Source of the DNA: an uncultured Lachnospiraceae bacterium
Lineage (GTDB): Bacteria; Bacillota; Clostridia; Lachnospirales; Lachnospiraceae
Direction of reading: 5' to 3'
NCBI GenBank assembly: GCA_902476645.1
Contig: CABSEG010000007.1
Coordinates: forward strand, 10,612-74,611
Length of the DNA stretch: 64,000 nucleotides
Positions 35,454 through 45,180 of the stretch are shown piece after piece. The stretch's first letter is position 1; every line of letters begins with the position of its first letter. Position numbers and translations under genes: made by a program. The notes beneath the pieces are model-generated. The model had not been told where the DNA came from. It worked only from the letters and a program-made list of their open reading frames with translations, and searched no databases.

Positions 35454-38400
35454 GCGTAGTATGGACTCAGCAGCAGCAGCAGGTAATCTCACTTAGAAAC
35501 CGAAATATTTTAGTATCCGCAGCGGCCGGTTCTGGTAAAACGGCTGTGTTGGTGGAGCGGATTCTCTCCATGATTACGGATCCCACTCATCCAGTGGATA
35601 TTGACCGGCTGCTCATTGTGACCTTTACAAAGGCAGCAGCGGGGGAGATGCGGGAGCGGATTCGGGACGCCATTGAAAAGAGAGTAGAGCAGGAGCCGGA
35701 CAACGAACATTTGCTTAGACAGACGACATTGATCCACAACGCACAGATTACCACGATCCACAGCTTTTGCCAGTATGTGTTAAGAAATTATTTCCACGCC
35801 ATTGGTCTGGATCCGGGATTTCGAGTGGCGGACGAAGGGGAGCTGAAGTTGCTGAAGCAGGACGTGGCCGAGGCCGTTTTAGAGGAAGCCTATGCAGAGG
35901 GAGGAGAGAACTTTGCAGCCTTTTCGGAAGCCTTTGCAACAGGAAGGGGGGATGGGGAGATCATCGATTGGATCTTACAGATTTATCATTTTTCCATGAG
36001 TTTTCCCTGGCCCCAAAGGTGGCTTTCAGAATGTGAAAGGGCTTATGAAAAAAAGAGTATGGAAGAATTTTGCCGACAGCCCTGGGTGCTTCAGATCGAA
36101 AGACAGACCAAGCTGCTTCTTTCCGATCTGGAGAAAGAGATACAGTGGGCTATACAGCTTTGCCGCCAGGCAGATGGTCCCTATATGTATGAAGAGGCCC
36201 TGCGCAGTGATCTGGAACTTTTGGAAAGGCGAAAGAGCGCCCGGGATTACCGGGAATATGCGAATAGATTTTCGGAGAGGGAAATATTTGCGCGTCTTTC
36301 CTCCAAAAAGGATGAGAATGTCTCTGAAGATAAGAGAAATGAGGTAAAAGCCATAAGGGCCCGGATGAAGGAAGGGCTGGAGAAGCTCAGACTTCAGTAT
36401 TACTATGCAAATGCAGAGCAGATGAAGCAGGATATGGAGGAATGTGGAGCAACCATGGAAGTGCTGTTTCATCTCACGGAGACTTTTATGGACCGGTTTT
36501 CTGATCAGAAACGGGAAAAAAATCTGGTGGATTTCAATGATCTGGAGCATATGGCTCTGGAGATTTTAGTGGAAGGGGAGGGAGAATGGGCAAGGCCCTC
36601 TGAGATTGCCAGAGATTTTTCCAAACAGTACGAGGAAATCCTGATTGACGAGTACCAAGATAGCAATCTGGTGCAGGAGTATCTGCTAAACAGTATCTCC
36701 AGAGCTTGGAAAGAACAATATAACGTGTTTATGGTGGGGGATGTTAAGCAGAGCATTTATCGCTTTCGCCTGGCAAGGCCTGAGCTGTTTATGGAAAAAC
36801 ACGCTTCCTATACGCTGGAGGCATCAGATCATCAGCGCATTGAGCTGCATAAGAATTTCAGGAGTCAGAGGCAGGTGCTTGCAGGCGTGAATTTTCTGTT
36901 TAGCCAGATCATGACCAAAAGTCTTGGTAATGTGGAGTATGACAGGGAGGCGGCCCTTTATGCGGGAGCCGCTTTTCCGGACAGGGAAACGGAAGACTTT
37001 TTAAAAACGGAAGTTTTGCTGCTGGATTTAAGTCAGGATGCCAAACTGGCAGAAGAGTCCGGGGAGGATGCCCGGGAATTGGAAGCCAGGATGGTGGCAG
37101 AGCGGATTCGGCAGATAGTGGGAAAAGAACTGGTGCTGGATAAAGAGACGGGAGCATACCGGCCTGCCAGGTATCAGGACGTGGTGATTTTGCTTCGAAC
37201 AGTTTCGGGATGGGCACAAGCGTTTGCCTCCGTCCTGAAGGATGCGTCCATTCCCGCCTATACAGGTTCCCAGACCGGGTACTTTTCTACTGTGGAGGTA
37301 CAGACGGTATTGGCACTCTTGCGTGTGTTGGATAATCCCAGACAGGATATACCTCTGACAGCAGTGCTCAGATCACCCATCTGCGGATTGGAGGATGAAC
37401 AGCTTGCCCTTATCCGGTGCGCCTATCCGGAAGGGTCTTTCGCAGACGGATGCAGGGCTTATGCAAGAGAGGGGGCAGAGGGAAGGACCAAGGAAACACT
37501 TAAAACTTTTTTTGAGGCGCTTTCCTATTACCGGAGCCTTATTCCCTATACGCCTATGCACGAACTGCTTTCCATTTTGCTGGAAGAGACTGGGTATGGA
37601 AGTTATGCCGCCTCCATGCCGGGGGGAAGCCAGAGAAAAGCAAACCTGGATATGCTTGTCGAAAAGGCCATGGCCTACGAAAGCACCAGCTATCGGGGGT
37701 TATTTCACTTTATCCGCTATATGGAACAGCTGCAAAAGTATGATGTGGATTTTGGAGAGGCTAGTCTGCTCGGTGAGGAGGAGGATACGGTCCGGATTAT
37801 GAGTATCCATAAAAGCAAAGGATTGGAATATCCCATAGTCTTCGTGTGCGGTCTGGCAAAGTCCTTTAACAGGCAGGATAGCAGAAGTAAGCTGGCGCTC
37901 CATGGAGATTTGGGTATCGGCTGCGATTGGACAGATCCGGAACTGAGACTGAAATGTCCTACGCTGTTAAAAAAAGTAATCCAGCGTCAGTCTGTAGATG
38001 AAAGTCTGGGGGAGGAGCTGCGGGTGCTGTATGTGGCAGCTACCAGAGCCAAAGAAAAGTTGATTTTGACCGGGGCATCCAAAAAAATGGATAAGCTGCT
38101 GGAAAAATGGAGTATGATGTCCGGATGGAAGGAAGAGAAGTTCTCTTACAGTACCCTGGCACAGGCGGACTCTTTCCTGGACTGGCTGATGCCAGCCCTG
38201 TTTCGAAGCAGAGATGGGCAGGATTTTCTGGAGAAAGTGGGACGAGAAAAAAGAGAGCTTCCCAGATTAGACTGGCAGGAGGCCAGATTTGAGCTTCAGA
38301 TGTTGCATGTGTCTGAATTAGCGGGAATAGAAGCAATCCGTCAGGAAGAGGGGATGGGAGATTTAAAAAGGTGGCTTACCTGGAACCCGGATCAAATCTA

Positions 38401-39118
38401 TGAGGAAGAGAGCAGAAAGCAACTGAGAGATGCCCTGGAGTCTGTATACGCATTTGAAGACTGTATGGATATCCCAACCACCATGTCGGTTTCTGAATTA
38501 AAGAGAAGGGGACAGACGGATGAAGCAGCCCAGATGTATGAGGAGCCTGCCGTGATCCCTTTGCTGCCACGGTTTCGTCAGGGAGAAAAGGCGAATGCGG
38601 GGGCAGCTGTGGGAACCCTGTACCACAAGTTTCTGGAGCATCTGGACTATGAAAAAACCGAAACCCAACTAGAACTGAAAGAACAGCTTCACCACATGGT
38701 AAGAAGGCAGTGGCTGTCAAAGGAAGATGCCGAAAGCTTAAACCTGGAAAATATATGGAAGTTTCTTTCTTCCTCCCTTGGAAAGAGAATGAAGGCAGCT
38801 GCTCGGAGAGGAGAGCTGTACCGGGAAAAGCCCTTTGTGCTGGGGGTGACGGCGGACCAGATTAATCCCGGCTGGGATGCCAGAGAGATGATTATGGTGC
38901 AGGGAATCATTGACGCTTACTTCTATGAGAATGGAAATATTATATTGGTGGATTATAAGACAGACAGGGTTGCCCCCCAGGGAGAAAAAGTGTTATTGAA
39001 AAAATACCGGGTGCAGCTGCAGTGCTATGCGGACGCACTCAGACAGCTCACAGGAACGCCTGTGGCTGAACAGTATCTGTACTCTTTCTTCATTCAGAAA
39101 GAGTTAAGGAATCTCTGA
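35450..39118 (+). CDS. addA: ATP-dependent helicase/nuclease subunit A (AddA)
   Basis: This 1222-residue UvrD/RecB-type helicase-nuclease has Walker A A-A-A-G-S-G-K-T near residue 25, Walker B D-E-Y-Q-D-S, then V-G-D-V-K-Q-S-I-Y-R-F-R, and motifs V-VI as S-I-H-K-S-K-G-L-E and Y-V-A-A-T-R-A-K-E. The C-terminal nuclease domain has L-V-D-Y-K-T-D. With AddB it forms the Chi-responsive complex that loads RecA. The ATG at 35450 overlaps the addB stop and has AGGAGG upstream; an earlier in-frame ATG at 35420 is inside addB. Confidence 0.97.
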   Translation: MSVVWTQQQQQVISLRNRNILVSAAAGSGKTAVLVERILSMITDPTHPVDIDRLLIVTFTKAAAGEMRERIRDAIEKRVEQEPDNEHLLRQTTLIHNAQITTIHSFCQYVLRNYFHAIGLDPGFRVADEGELKLLKQDVAEAVLEEAYAEGGENFAAFSEAFATGRGDGEIIDWILQIYHFSMSFPWPQRWLSECERAYEKKSMEEFCRQPWVLQIERQTKLLLSDLEKEIQWAIQLCRQADGPYMYEEALRSDLELLERRKSARDYREYANRFSEREIFARLSSKKDENVSEDKRNEVKAIRARMKEGLEKLRLQYYYANAEQMKQDMEECGATMEVLFHLTETFMDRFSDQKREKNLVDFNDLEHMALEILVEGEGEWARPSEIARDFSKQYEEILIDEYQDSNLVQEYLLNSISRAWKEQYNVFMVGDVKQSIYRFRLARPELFMEKHASYTLEASDHQRIELHKNFRSQRQVLAGVNFLFSQIMTKSLGNVEYDREAALYAGAAFPDRETEDFLKTEVLLLDLSQDAKLAEESGEDARELEARMVAERIRQIVGKELVLDKETGAYRPARYQDVVILLRTVSGWAQAFASVLKDASIPAYTGSQTGYFSTVEVQTVLALLRVLDNPRQDIPLTAVLRSPICGLEDEQLALIRCAYPEGSFADGCRAYAREGAEGRTKETLKTFFEALSYYRSLIPYTPMHELLSILLEETGYGSYAASMPGGSQRKANLDMLVEKAMAYESTSYRGLFHFIRYMEQLQKYDVDFGEASLLGEEEDTVRIMSIHKSKGLEYPIVFVCGLAKSFNRQDSRSKLALHGDLGIGCDWTDPELRLKCPTLLKKVIQRQSVDESLGEELRVLYVAATRAKEKLILTGASKKMDKLLEKWSMMSGWKEEKFSYSTLAQADSFLDWLMPALFRSRDGQDFLEKVGREKRELPRLDWQEARFELQMLHVSELAGIEAIRQEEGMGDLKRWLTWNPDQIYEEESRKQLRDALESVYAFEDCMDIPTTMSVSELKRRGQTDEAAQMYEEPAVIPLLPRFRQGEKANAGAAVGTLYHKFLEHLDYEKTETQLELKEQLHHMVRRQWLSKEDAESLNLENIWKFLSSSLGKRMKAAARRGELYREKPFVLGVTADQINPGWDAREMIMVQGIIDAYFYENGNIILVDYKTDRVAPQGEKVLLKKYRVQLQCYADALRQLTGTPVAEQYLYSFFIQKELRNL

Positions 39119-39147
39119 TTGCATTTTTTTGACGGGAACGGTATACT
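39119..39147 (+). promoter_or_regulatory. Promoter of the GtrA-YfhO gene
   Basis: A -35 TTGCAT (39119-39124) and a -10 TATACT (39142-39147) are 17 bp apart, immediately after the addA stop. Confidence 0.6.
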
Positions 39148-39224
39148 AAAACATGTATGACCTGAAAATCAATCCGCAGAGTCGCAAGAAGGCACTTTGC
39201 GGGAAATGATAAGGATGAAAGCTT

Positions 39225-42143
39225 ATGTTAGAATGGATGAAAAAATTAGTAAAAAATCAGGCAGTCCGGTATATTTTCTTTGGAGGCTGTACTACGTTGG
39301 TAAATGTGGGCAGTTACGCTCTTTTGCGCTATCTGACCGGAATGAATATGACCACAGCCAACTTTCTGTCGATCGGGCTTGCCATCTTATTTGCCTATGT
39401 GGTGAACAAATGGTTCGTGTTTGAACGTCATTGTGAGTCTTGGATGGAACTATTCAAGGAGTGCGGACAATTTATCGGTATGAGACTTGGCACCATGTTT
39501 CTGGAGGTGTTTGGAGTCATTTTGCTGACCTGTGTCTGGGGACTGCACGATATGATCGCAAAGCTGGCCATTCAGGTGGTGGTTTTGGTACTCAATTATG
39601 TATTTAGCAAAATCTTTGTGTTTCGGGAAAAAAGAGATGTGGATCAGGCGGACAGAAGGAATCTGTGGCTGAAAAAGCGCAGAAAGCATTGTTATATCTG
39701 GGGCTTTTGTATTCCATTTTTTACCATGGTGGCAGCCTTTGCTGTGAATCAGGTCTACCCATTTGGAGATCACGGGGTATTGATTATTGATTCTCTTCAC
39801 CAGTATCTGCCGTTCTTCACGGAATTTCATGAGAAATTGGTAAACAGCGAATCGTTGCTGTACTCCTTTGGCGGAGGTCTTGGTTTTAATTTTTGGGCCA
39901 CCTATGCCTACTATCTGGCCAGCCCATTGAATTTCCTGGTTGCGATGTTTCCGAAAGAGAACATGATGGATGTAATGGCTCTTTTTATCGTTTTGAAGAT
40001 CGGGCTGTGCGGTTTGACCATGACTTACTACCTGACCAGCAAGGACAGGGGAAGAACGTATTTTCCTATTTTATTCGGTACCATGTTTGCGCTGAGCAGC
40101 TTTCTGATTGGTTACTATTTTAACCTTATGTGGCTGGACAGCATTGCGATGCTGCCCCTTGTTATGATGGGAATCGACCGGATTGTCAAGGGAGAGAATG
40201 GAAGACTGTTTTGTCTTTCCCTGTTTTATGGGATTTACTGCAACTATTATATCGGGTTTATGCTGTGTTTCTTTGCCTGCTTGTATTTTCTGGCTGCCTG
40301 GATTTCCCAGAGAGAGTACAGTCTGAAAAACATTGGCGCCTCCTGCCTTCGCTTTGGATGGTATGCCCTTTTGGCGGGGGGAATGGCGTCTATTGTGCTC
40401 CTTCCTGCCTATATGGCCCTTTCGATCACAGAGTCGATGGAGAGCGGTTTTCCTGACACCATCCGCCTGTTTGTGGAGGACTTATCTCAGCTGACCAGTC
40501 AGTTTGCCTTTGTGGATCCCATTAATATTGCGGATGATCAGATAGGAGTCAACGCTTTTTGCGGTACGCTTACGCTGATTTTTGCGGTGCTCTATGCGTT
40601 AGATTGCAGGATCGGAAAACGGGAGCGGGCGGCAAAGCTGCTACTGTGTGTATTTTTGTACGCAGGGTTTAATGTGAATGTACTTAATTATATCTGGCAT
40701 GGATTCCATACGCAAAATGGCCTGCCAAATCGGTTTGCCTTTATTTACATTGCCATGCTTTTGGTGATCGGATTTGATGTGCTGCGTCATGTAACCAGAC
40801 TGTCTTACCGGAGGATTGTCTTTGCGTGTGTGGTTCCGATTGCCTTTGTATGCGTCAGCGCATATCTGAAGTTGGGGGATCGGGAGACCTATGTATATCT
40901 GCTGACTTTGATCTTGCTTTTGATTTATAGTGTGCTGCTTTTAATCTACAGGGCGAGAATACTCAGGGAGTTGACCATGCGGACACTGCTGATGTCTATG
41001 GGGATTGCGGAGATGGTTGCCACCGGAATTTTTGGAGTCTGCGTAAACGGTACGGTGGGAAGAAGCACCTATCTGGAAGAGCAGAAAGCATATGAGGCTT
41101 TGATGGAAGCCTCAGGGGACAAGGGCTTTTTCCGAAGCGATATCGACAGCACCAGAATGCGCAACGAGGATATGTTTCTGGGAGGCAATGGGGTGGTACT
41201 TTTTTCCTCCACTATGCCTGCCGCCACGGTGGATCTTTGTAAAAGTCTCGGGATGGAGGCCAGGACAAACAAGAATGGATATAATGGGCTGACTAAGCTG
41301 GTCAATGATATTTTCGGAGTGAAATATGTGGTTTCCCGAACCGATGCGGATCAGCTCTATCAAATGGAGCAGGTGGATTATGTAGAGCCCTTGCATCTGT
41401 ATGAGAACGACAGGGCTCTTTCCCTGGGCTTTATGGTAAATTCTGAGATCAAAGAGTGGGATATTAATGGAAGTATCCCCACGGATGTACAGAATGATTT
41501 TGTGACTTTGGCCACAGGACAGGAACCTATTTTTTCCATGAACCAGAGCGTGGAGATGGAAGACGGCGGGACCTATAATCTGATTCTTCCTGCGGGAAAT
41601 CAGGTATATTTGCAGGTGACAGAGGCTGTGGAGACCATTGAAATTACCACACCCCAGTATGTAAAATCCTATGATCGGTACAATGATCATCTGTATGATT
41701 TGGGCAGCTTTGATGAGGATACCCTGGCCACAGTAACCTGTACCTTTCAGGACGGACAGACGGGGACCGTACAGGCCAATGTCTATCTGTGCATGGAGGA
41801 GCGATATTCGGAGGTTTATGAAGAACTGGCCTCCAGTCAGCTGGAGACTACCCGGTGCGAAGACGGAAACATGCGGGGGAACATCCGGGCGGATCAGGAT
41901 GGAACTTTGCTGTTGTCTGTGCCCTATGATACAGGCTGGGATATTCGGGTGGACGGGCAGAAAGTAGAAGCCTACCGGGTAGGTGAGGCTCTGACCGGAA
42001 TTGACCTGACAGAAGGAATCCATGAGATTGCCATGGATTATACGCCACAGGGACTATGGGAAGGGACCTTTTTGAGCTTTATTAGCGCGGTGTTGTATTT
42101 TGGAACAGGAATTGTGGAACGAAAGAGGGAGAAAGTAGCATGA
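39225..42143 (+). CDS. GtrA-YfhO fusion membrane protein
   Basis: This 972-residue integral membrane protein joins two families. Residues 12-135 form a GtrA domain with four hydrophobic helices (F-F-G-G-C-T-T-L-V-N; F-A-Y-V-V-N-K-W-F-V-F; V-F-S-K-I-F-V-F). Residues 145-965 form a YfhO-like multi-membrane domain, with F-G-D-H-G-V-L-I-I-D-S-L-H-Q-Y-L-P-F near residue 185 in the first extracytoplasmic loop. A large extracytoplasmic beta-rich part lies at about 640-940, followed by a last helix. GtrA proteins handle lipid-linked sugars, and YfhO is linked to glycosylation of lipoteichoic acid or other cell-surface polymers. The stop overlaps the aminotransferase gene (ATGA). Confidence 0.9.
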   Translation: MLEWMKKLVKNQAVRYIFFGGCTTLVNVGSYALLRYLTGMNMTTANFLSIGLAILFAYVVNKWFVFERHCESWMELFKECGQFIGMRLGTMFLEVFGVILLTCVWGLHDMIAKLAIQVVVLVLNYVFSKIFVFREKRDVDQADRRNLWLKKRRKHCYIWGFCIPFFTMVAAFAVNQVYPFGDHGVLIIDSLHQYLPFFTEFHEKLVNSESLLYSFGGGLGFNFWATYAYYLASPLNFLVAMFPKENMMDVMALFIVLKIGLCGLTMTYYLTSKDRGRTYFPILFGTMFALSSFLIGYYFNLMWLDSIAMLPLVMMGIDRIVKGENGRLFCLSLFYGIYCNYYIGFMLCFFACLYFLAAWISQREYSLKNIGASCLRFGWYALLAGGMASIVLLPAYMALSITESMESGFPDTIRLFVEDLSQLTSQFAFVDPINIADDQIGVNAFCGTLTLIFAVLYALDCRIGKRERAAKLLLCVFLYAGFNVNVLNYIWHGFHTQNGLPNRFAFIYIAMLLVIGFDVLRHVTRLSYRRIVFACVVPIAFVCVSAYLKLGDRETYVYLLTLILLLIYSVLLLIYRARILRELTMRTLLMSMGIAEMVATGIFGVCVNGTVGRSTYLEEQKAYEALMEASGDKGFFRSDIDSTRMRNEDMFLGGNGVVLFSSTMPAATVDLCKSLGMEARTNKNGYNGLTKLVNDIFGVKYVVSRTDADQLYQMEQVDYVEPLHLYENDRALSLGFMVNSEIKEWDINGSIPTDVQNDFVTLATGQEPIFSMNQSVEMEDGGTYNLILPAGNQVYLQVTEAVETIEITTPQYVKSYDRYNDHLYDLGSFDEDTLATVTCTFQDGQTGTVQANVYLCMEERYSEVYEELASSQLETTRCEDGNMRGNIRADQDGTLLLSVPYDTGWDIRVDGQKVEAYRVGEALTGIDLTEGIHEIAMDYTPQGLWEGTFLSFISAVLYFGTGIVERKREKVA

Positions 42144-43315
42144 ATCTGAGATTTTCAAAAAAGACAAGTTTGTTTCCAGAGGGAATTTTTGCAGTGCTGA
42201 ATGAGAGAAAGGAGCAATTGGAGAAGGAAGGACGCCGCATTTATAACTTATCCGTTGGCACGCCGGATTTTTGCCCGGCTCCCCATGTGATGGAGGCGGT
42301 ATCCAAGGCAGCCCAGGATCCCGGAAATTATAAGTATGCTCTGACAGACAGACCCTTTTTAATCAGGGCAGTACAGGACTTCTATCAGAAGCGATTCGGC
42401 GTTGATCTGCGGCAGGATGAAATCATGTCCATGAACGGTTCCCAGGAGGGGATGGCACATATTACCTGGGCTCTCTGTGATCCCAACGATGTGGTTTTGG
42501 TACCGAATCCGGGCTATCCCATTTTCAGCATTGGGCCTATGCTCTGTGACGCGAAAGTGGAGACGTATCCTCTGTATCGGGAGAACGATTTTTTGCCAAA
42601 GCTGGACCAGATTCCGGAGGAGACAGCCAAAAGGGCAAAATTTATGCTGGTCTCTTATCCGTTGAATCCGGTCTGTGTCACAGCTCCCGATTCCTTTTAT
42701 GAGGAACTGATTGCTTTTGCGAGAAAGTATGAAATCATGATTCTCCATGACAATGCATATTCTGATATTATCTATGGGGGCAGGGAAGGAAAATCCTTCC
42801 TGTCTTTTGAGGGAGCCAAGGAGGTGGGAATTGAGTTTTATTCCCTTTCGAAGTCTTATAACCTGACAGGGGCCAGGATTTCCTTTGCTGTGGGAAATGC
42901 CAGGATCATAGAAAAGTTTCGAGGGATCCGCACACAGATTGACTATGGGGTTTTTCTGCCCATACAGTATGGGGCTGCGGCAGCGCTGACTGGCCCGAAA
43001 GACGCGGTAAAAGCCCAATGTGCAGAGTATGAAGCCAGAAGCAAAGCGCTCTGTCAGGGACTTCGAAGCATTGGATGGGAGGTACCCGATAGTCAGGGCA
43101 CTATGTTCGCATGGGCGCCGATTCCAAGGCCCTACACCAATTCTGAACAGTTTGTGATGGATCTGATGGAGAAAGCAGGGGTCATCTGTGTCCCGGGAAG
43201 CAGCTTTGGTTCCCTGGGAGAGGGCTATGTACGATTCGCACTGGTATATCCTGTGAAAGAAATGAAAAAGATCGTACAGGCTATTGAGGATAGCGGCATT
43301 CTGGGACTTGAATAA
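42140..43315 (+). CDS. Class I/II PLP-dependent aminotransferase
   Basis: This is a 391-residue aminotransferase of fold type I. The PLP lysine is in S-L-S-K-S-Y-N-L-T-G-A-R near residue 240, D-N-A-Y-S-D-I-I-Y precedes it, and the C-terminal R of Y-V-R-F-A-L binds the carboxylate. The N-terminal N-L-S-V-G-T-P-D-F is usual for the aspartate/LL-diaminopimelate-like group. The substrate is not resolved. It overlaps the GtrA-YfhO gene by 4 bp, although no functional link is obvious. Confidence 0.9.
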   Translation: MNLRFSKKTSLFPEGIFAVLNERKEQLEKEGRRIYNLSVGTPDFCPAPHVMEAVSKAAQDPGNYKYALTDRPFLIRAVQDFYQKRFGVDLRQDEIMSMNGSQEGMAHITWALCDPNDVVLVPNPGYPIFSIGPMLCDAKVETYPLYRENDFLPKLDQIPEETAKRAKFMLVSYPLNPVCVTAPDSFYEELIAFARKYEIMILHDNAYSDIIYGGREGKSFLSFEGAKEVGIEFYSLSKSYNLTGARISFAVGNARIIEKFRGIRTQIDYGVFLPIQYGAAAALTGPKDAVKAQCAEYEARSKALCQGLRSIGWEVPDSQGTMFAWAPIPRPYTNSEQFVMDLMEKAGVICVPGSSFGSLGEGYVRFALVYPVKEMKKIVQAIEDSGILGLE

Positions 43316-43336
43316 AACGCATATTTATTGTATGAT
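43308..43336 (+). promoter_or_regulatory. Promoter of murB-rapZ-whiA-crh
   Basis: A -35 TTGAAT (43308-43313), inside the end of the aminotransferase gene, and a -10 TATGAT (43331-43336) are 17 bp apart. Confidence 0.65.
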
Positions 43337-43401
43337 GAAACAAGCGAGGTCTGATGGGACCTTATGGTTAGTAAGGAAATGATCAGAATTGAGGAAGAAA
43401 A

Positions 43402-44316
43402 GTGAATCAAGAATTTAGCAATCAACTTTGTGCGATTGTGGGCAGCGACAATTTATATGCAAATGAACAGATGCGAAAACACACCACATTTCAGATTGGC
43501 GGGCCGGCCGATTACTATGTGACCCCGCACAGCAAAGAAGAGATTCGTGATGTAATGGAAGCGTGCAGACAGGCGTCTGTGCCCTATTATATTCTTGGAC
43601 GAGGAAGCAATTTGTTGGTGGGAGACGGGGGATATCGAGGCGTTGTGATCCAGATTTCCAAAAACTACAGCGATATCTGGGTGGAAGGAACTCAGATAAG
43701 AGCTAAGGCAGGGGCACTTTTGTCTAAGATTGCAAGGAAGGCAATGAAAAACGGTCTGGCTGGAATGGAATTTGCAGCGGGAATCCCCGGAACCTTGGGC
43801 GGCGCCGTGGTAATGAATGCGGGCGCTTATGGCGGCGAGATGAAAGATGTACTGGAGGAAGTCTTAGTACTGACCCAAGAAGGAGAGTTTTTAACGCTTC
43901 AGGCCCGGGAGCTGGAACTGGGATATCGAACCAGTATCATTGCAAGACAAGATTTTCTGGTTCTGGAGGCGGCGCTGAATCTTAGAAAGGGAAATTCTGA
44001 GGAGATACGTGCCTTGATTGAAGATTTAAACCAGCGCCGCATTTCAAAACAGCCTTTGGAATACCCCAGCGCCGGCAGCACCTTCAAAAGGCCCCAGGGA
44101 TATTTCGCGGGAAAATTAATTATGGATGCAGGACTTCAGGGATTTTCCGTAGGGGATGCCCAGGTTTCGGAAAAGCATTGTGGGTTTGTGATCAACAAAG
44201 GGAAGGCTACGGCAAAGGATGTACGGTGTCTGATGGAGGAAGTGATTCGGAGAGTGGAGCAGCAATTTGGCGTGCGCCTGGAGCCGGAAGTGAAGATGCT
44301 GGGAGAATTTCAATGA
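43402..44316 (+). CDS. murB: UDP-N-acetylenolpyruvoylglucosamine reductase
   Basis: This 304-residue FAD enzyme reduces UDP-GlcNAc-enolpyruvate to UDP-MurNAc for peptidoglycan. FAD-binding parts are L-G-R-G-S-N-L-L-V and G-I-P-G-T-L-G-G-A-V-V-M-N-A-G-A-Y; Y-P-S-A-G-S-T-F-K-R near residue 220 carries the catalytic Ser. The pattern is the shorter Gram-positive (type II) MurB. The start is GTG with GAGGAAG upstream. The stop overlaps rapZ (ATGA). Confidence 0.96.
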   Translation: MNQEFSNQLCAIVGSDNLYANEQMRKHTTFQIGGPADYYVTPHSKEEIRDVMEACRQASVPYYILGRGSNLLVGDGGYRGVVIQISKNYSDIWVEGTQIRAKAGALLSKIARKAMKNGLAGMEFAAGIPGTLGGAVVMNAGAYGGEMKDVLEEVLVLTQEGEFLTLQARELELGYRTSIIARQDFLVLEAALNLRKGNSEEIRALIEDLNQRRISKQPLEYPSAGSTFKRPQGYFAGKLIMDAGLQGFSVGDAQVSEKHCGFVINKGKATAKDVRCLMEEVIRRVEQQFGVRLEPEVKMLGEFQ

Positions 44317-45170
44317 GATTTGTAATCGTGACGGGAATGTCAGGCGCGGGAAAGACAACGGCCCTGAAAATGCTGGAAGACGTGGGCTATTTTTGTGTGG
44401 ATAATCTTCCCATTCCTCTAATGCCCAAATTCATGGAACTGGCAGGACATCCCGGAAATGAGATTGACCGGGTGGCTCTTGGCGTAGATATTCGAAGCGG
44501 AGAGGCTTTAGGAGAACTGGAAAGAATACTGGAAAAGATGAGCATGTCAGGAGTTTCCTATGAAATTCTGTTTTTGGACGCATCCGATGAGGTGTTGGTG
44601 AAACGTTACAAAGAAACCAGAAGGAGCCATCCCTTGTCCAAAGGAGGAAGAGTGGACAGGGGAATCCGTGAAGAGCGGGTAAAAGTAGACTTTTTGAAAA
44701 GACATGCCGATTATATTTTGGATACCAGTCAGCTTTTGACAAGGGAATTAAACCAGGAATTGGATAAGATTTTTGTGCAGGGGCAGGAATTTCAGAATAT
44801 GATCATCACAATTCTCTCTTTTGGATTTAAGTATGGACTGCCAAGTGATGCGGATTTAGTTTTTGATGTACGTTTTTTGCCCAATCCCTATTATGTGGAA
44901 GATTTGAAAAACAAGACGGGAAATGATGCCGCTGTGCAAGACTATGTTATGGGATTTGAATTGTCTCATATATTTCTGGAGAAGCTAACGGATATGGTGC
45001 AATTTCTGATTCCCAACTATATCATGGAAGGGAAAAATCAGTTGGTGATCGGGATTGGCTGTACAGGTGGAAAGCATCGTTCCGTTACGCTGGCTAATAA
45101 GCTGTATGAGAGTCTCAACCATCAGTTTGCATATGGATTGAAGATTGAGCATCGGGATATTTTAAAGTAG
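44313..45170 (+). CDS. rapZ: RapZ family nucleotide-binding protein (YvcJ-like)
   Basis: This 285-residue protein has Walker A G-M-S-G-A-G-K-T at residues 8-15, a Walker B-like V-D-N-L-P, and the C-terminal RapZ segment I-G-C-T-G-G-K-H-R-S-V. In Bacillus, YvcJ hydrolyses nucleotides and affects competence; in E. coli, RapZ controls GlmS through small RNA decay. The neighbours murB and whiA suggest a cell-envelope or division connection here. The start at 44313 overlaps murB by 4 bp; an upstream in-frame ATG at 44178 is inside murB. Confidence 0.95.
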   Translation: MRFVIVTGMSGAGKTTALKMLEDVGYFCVDNLPIPLMPKFMELAGHPGNEIDRVALGVDIRSGEALGELERILEKMSMSGVSYEILFLDASDEVLVKRYKETRRSHPLSKGGRVDRGIREERVKVDFLKRHADYILDTSQLLTRELNQELDKIFVQGQEFQNMIITILSFGFKYGLPSDADLVFDVRFLPNPYYVEDLKNKTGNDAAVQDYVMGFELSHIFLEKLTDMVQFLIPNYIMEGKNQLVIGIGCTGGKHRSVTLANKLYESLNHQFAYGLKIEHRDILK

Positions 45171-45180
45171 GAGTGAAAAG

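Noticed and set aside
41112..42023. 303-codon minus-strand frame
   Set aside because: Fully opposite the GtrA-YfhO gene, no recognisable domain or ribosome site.
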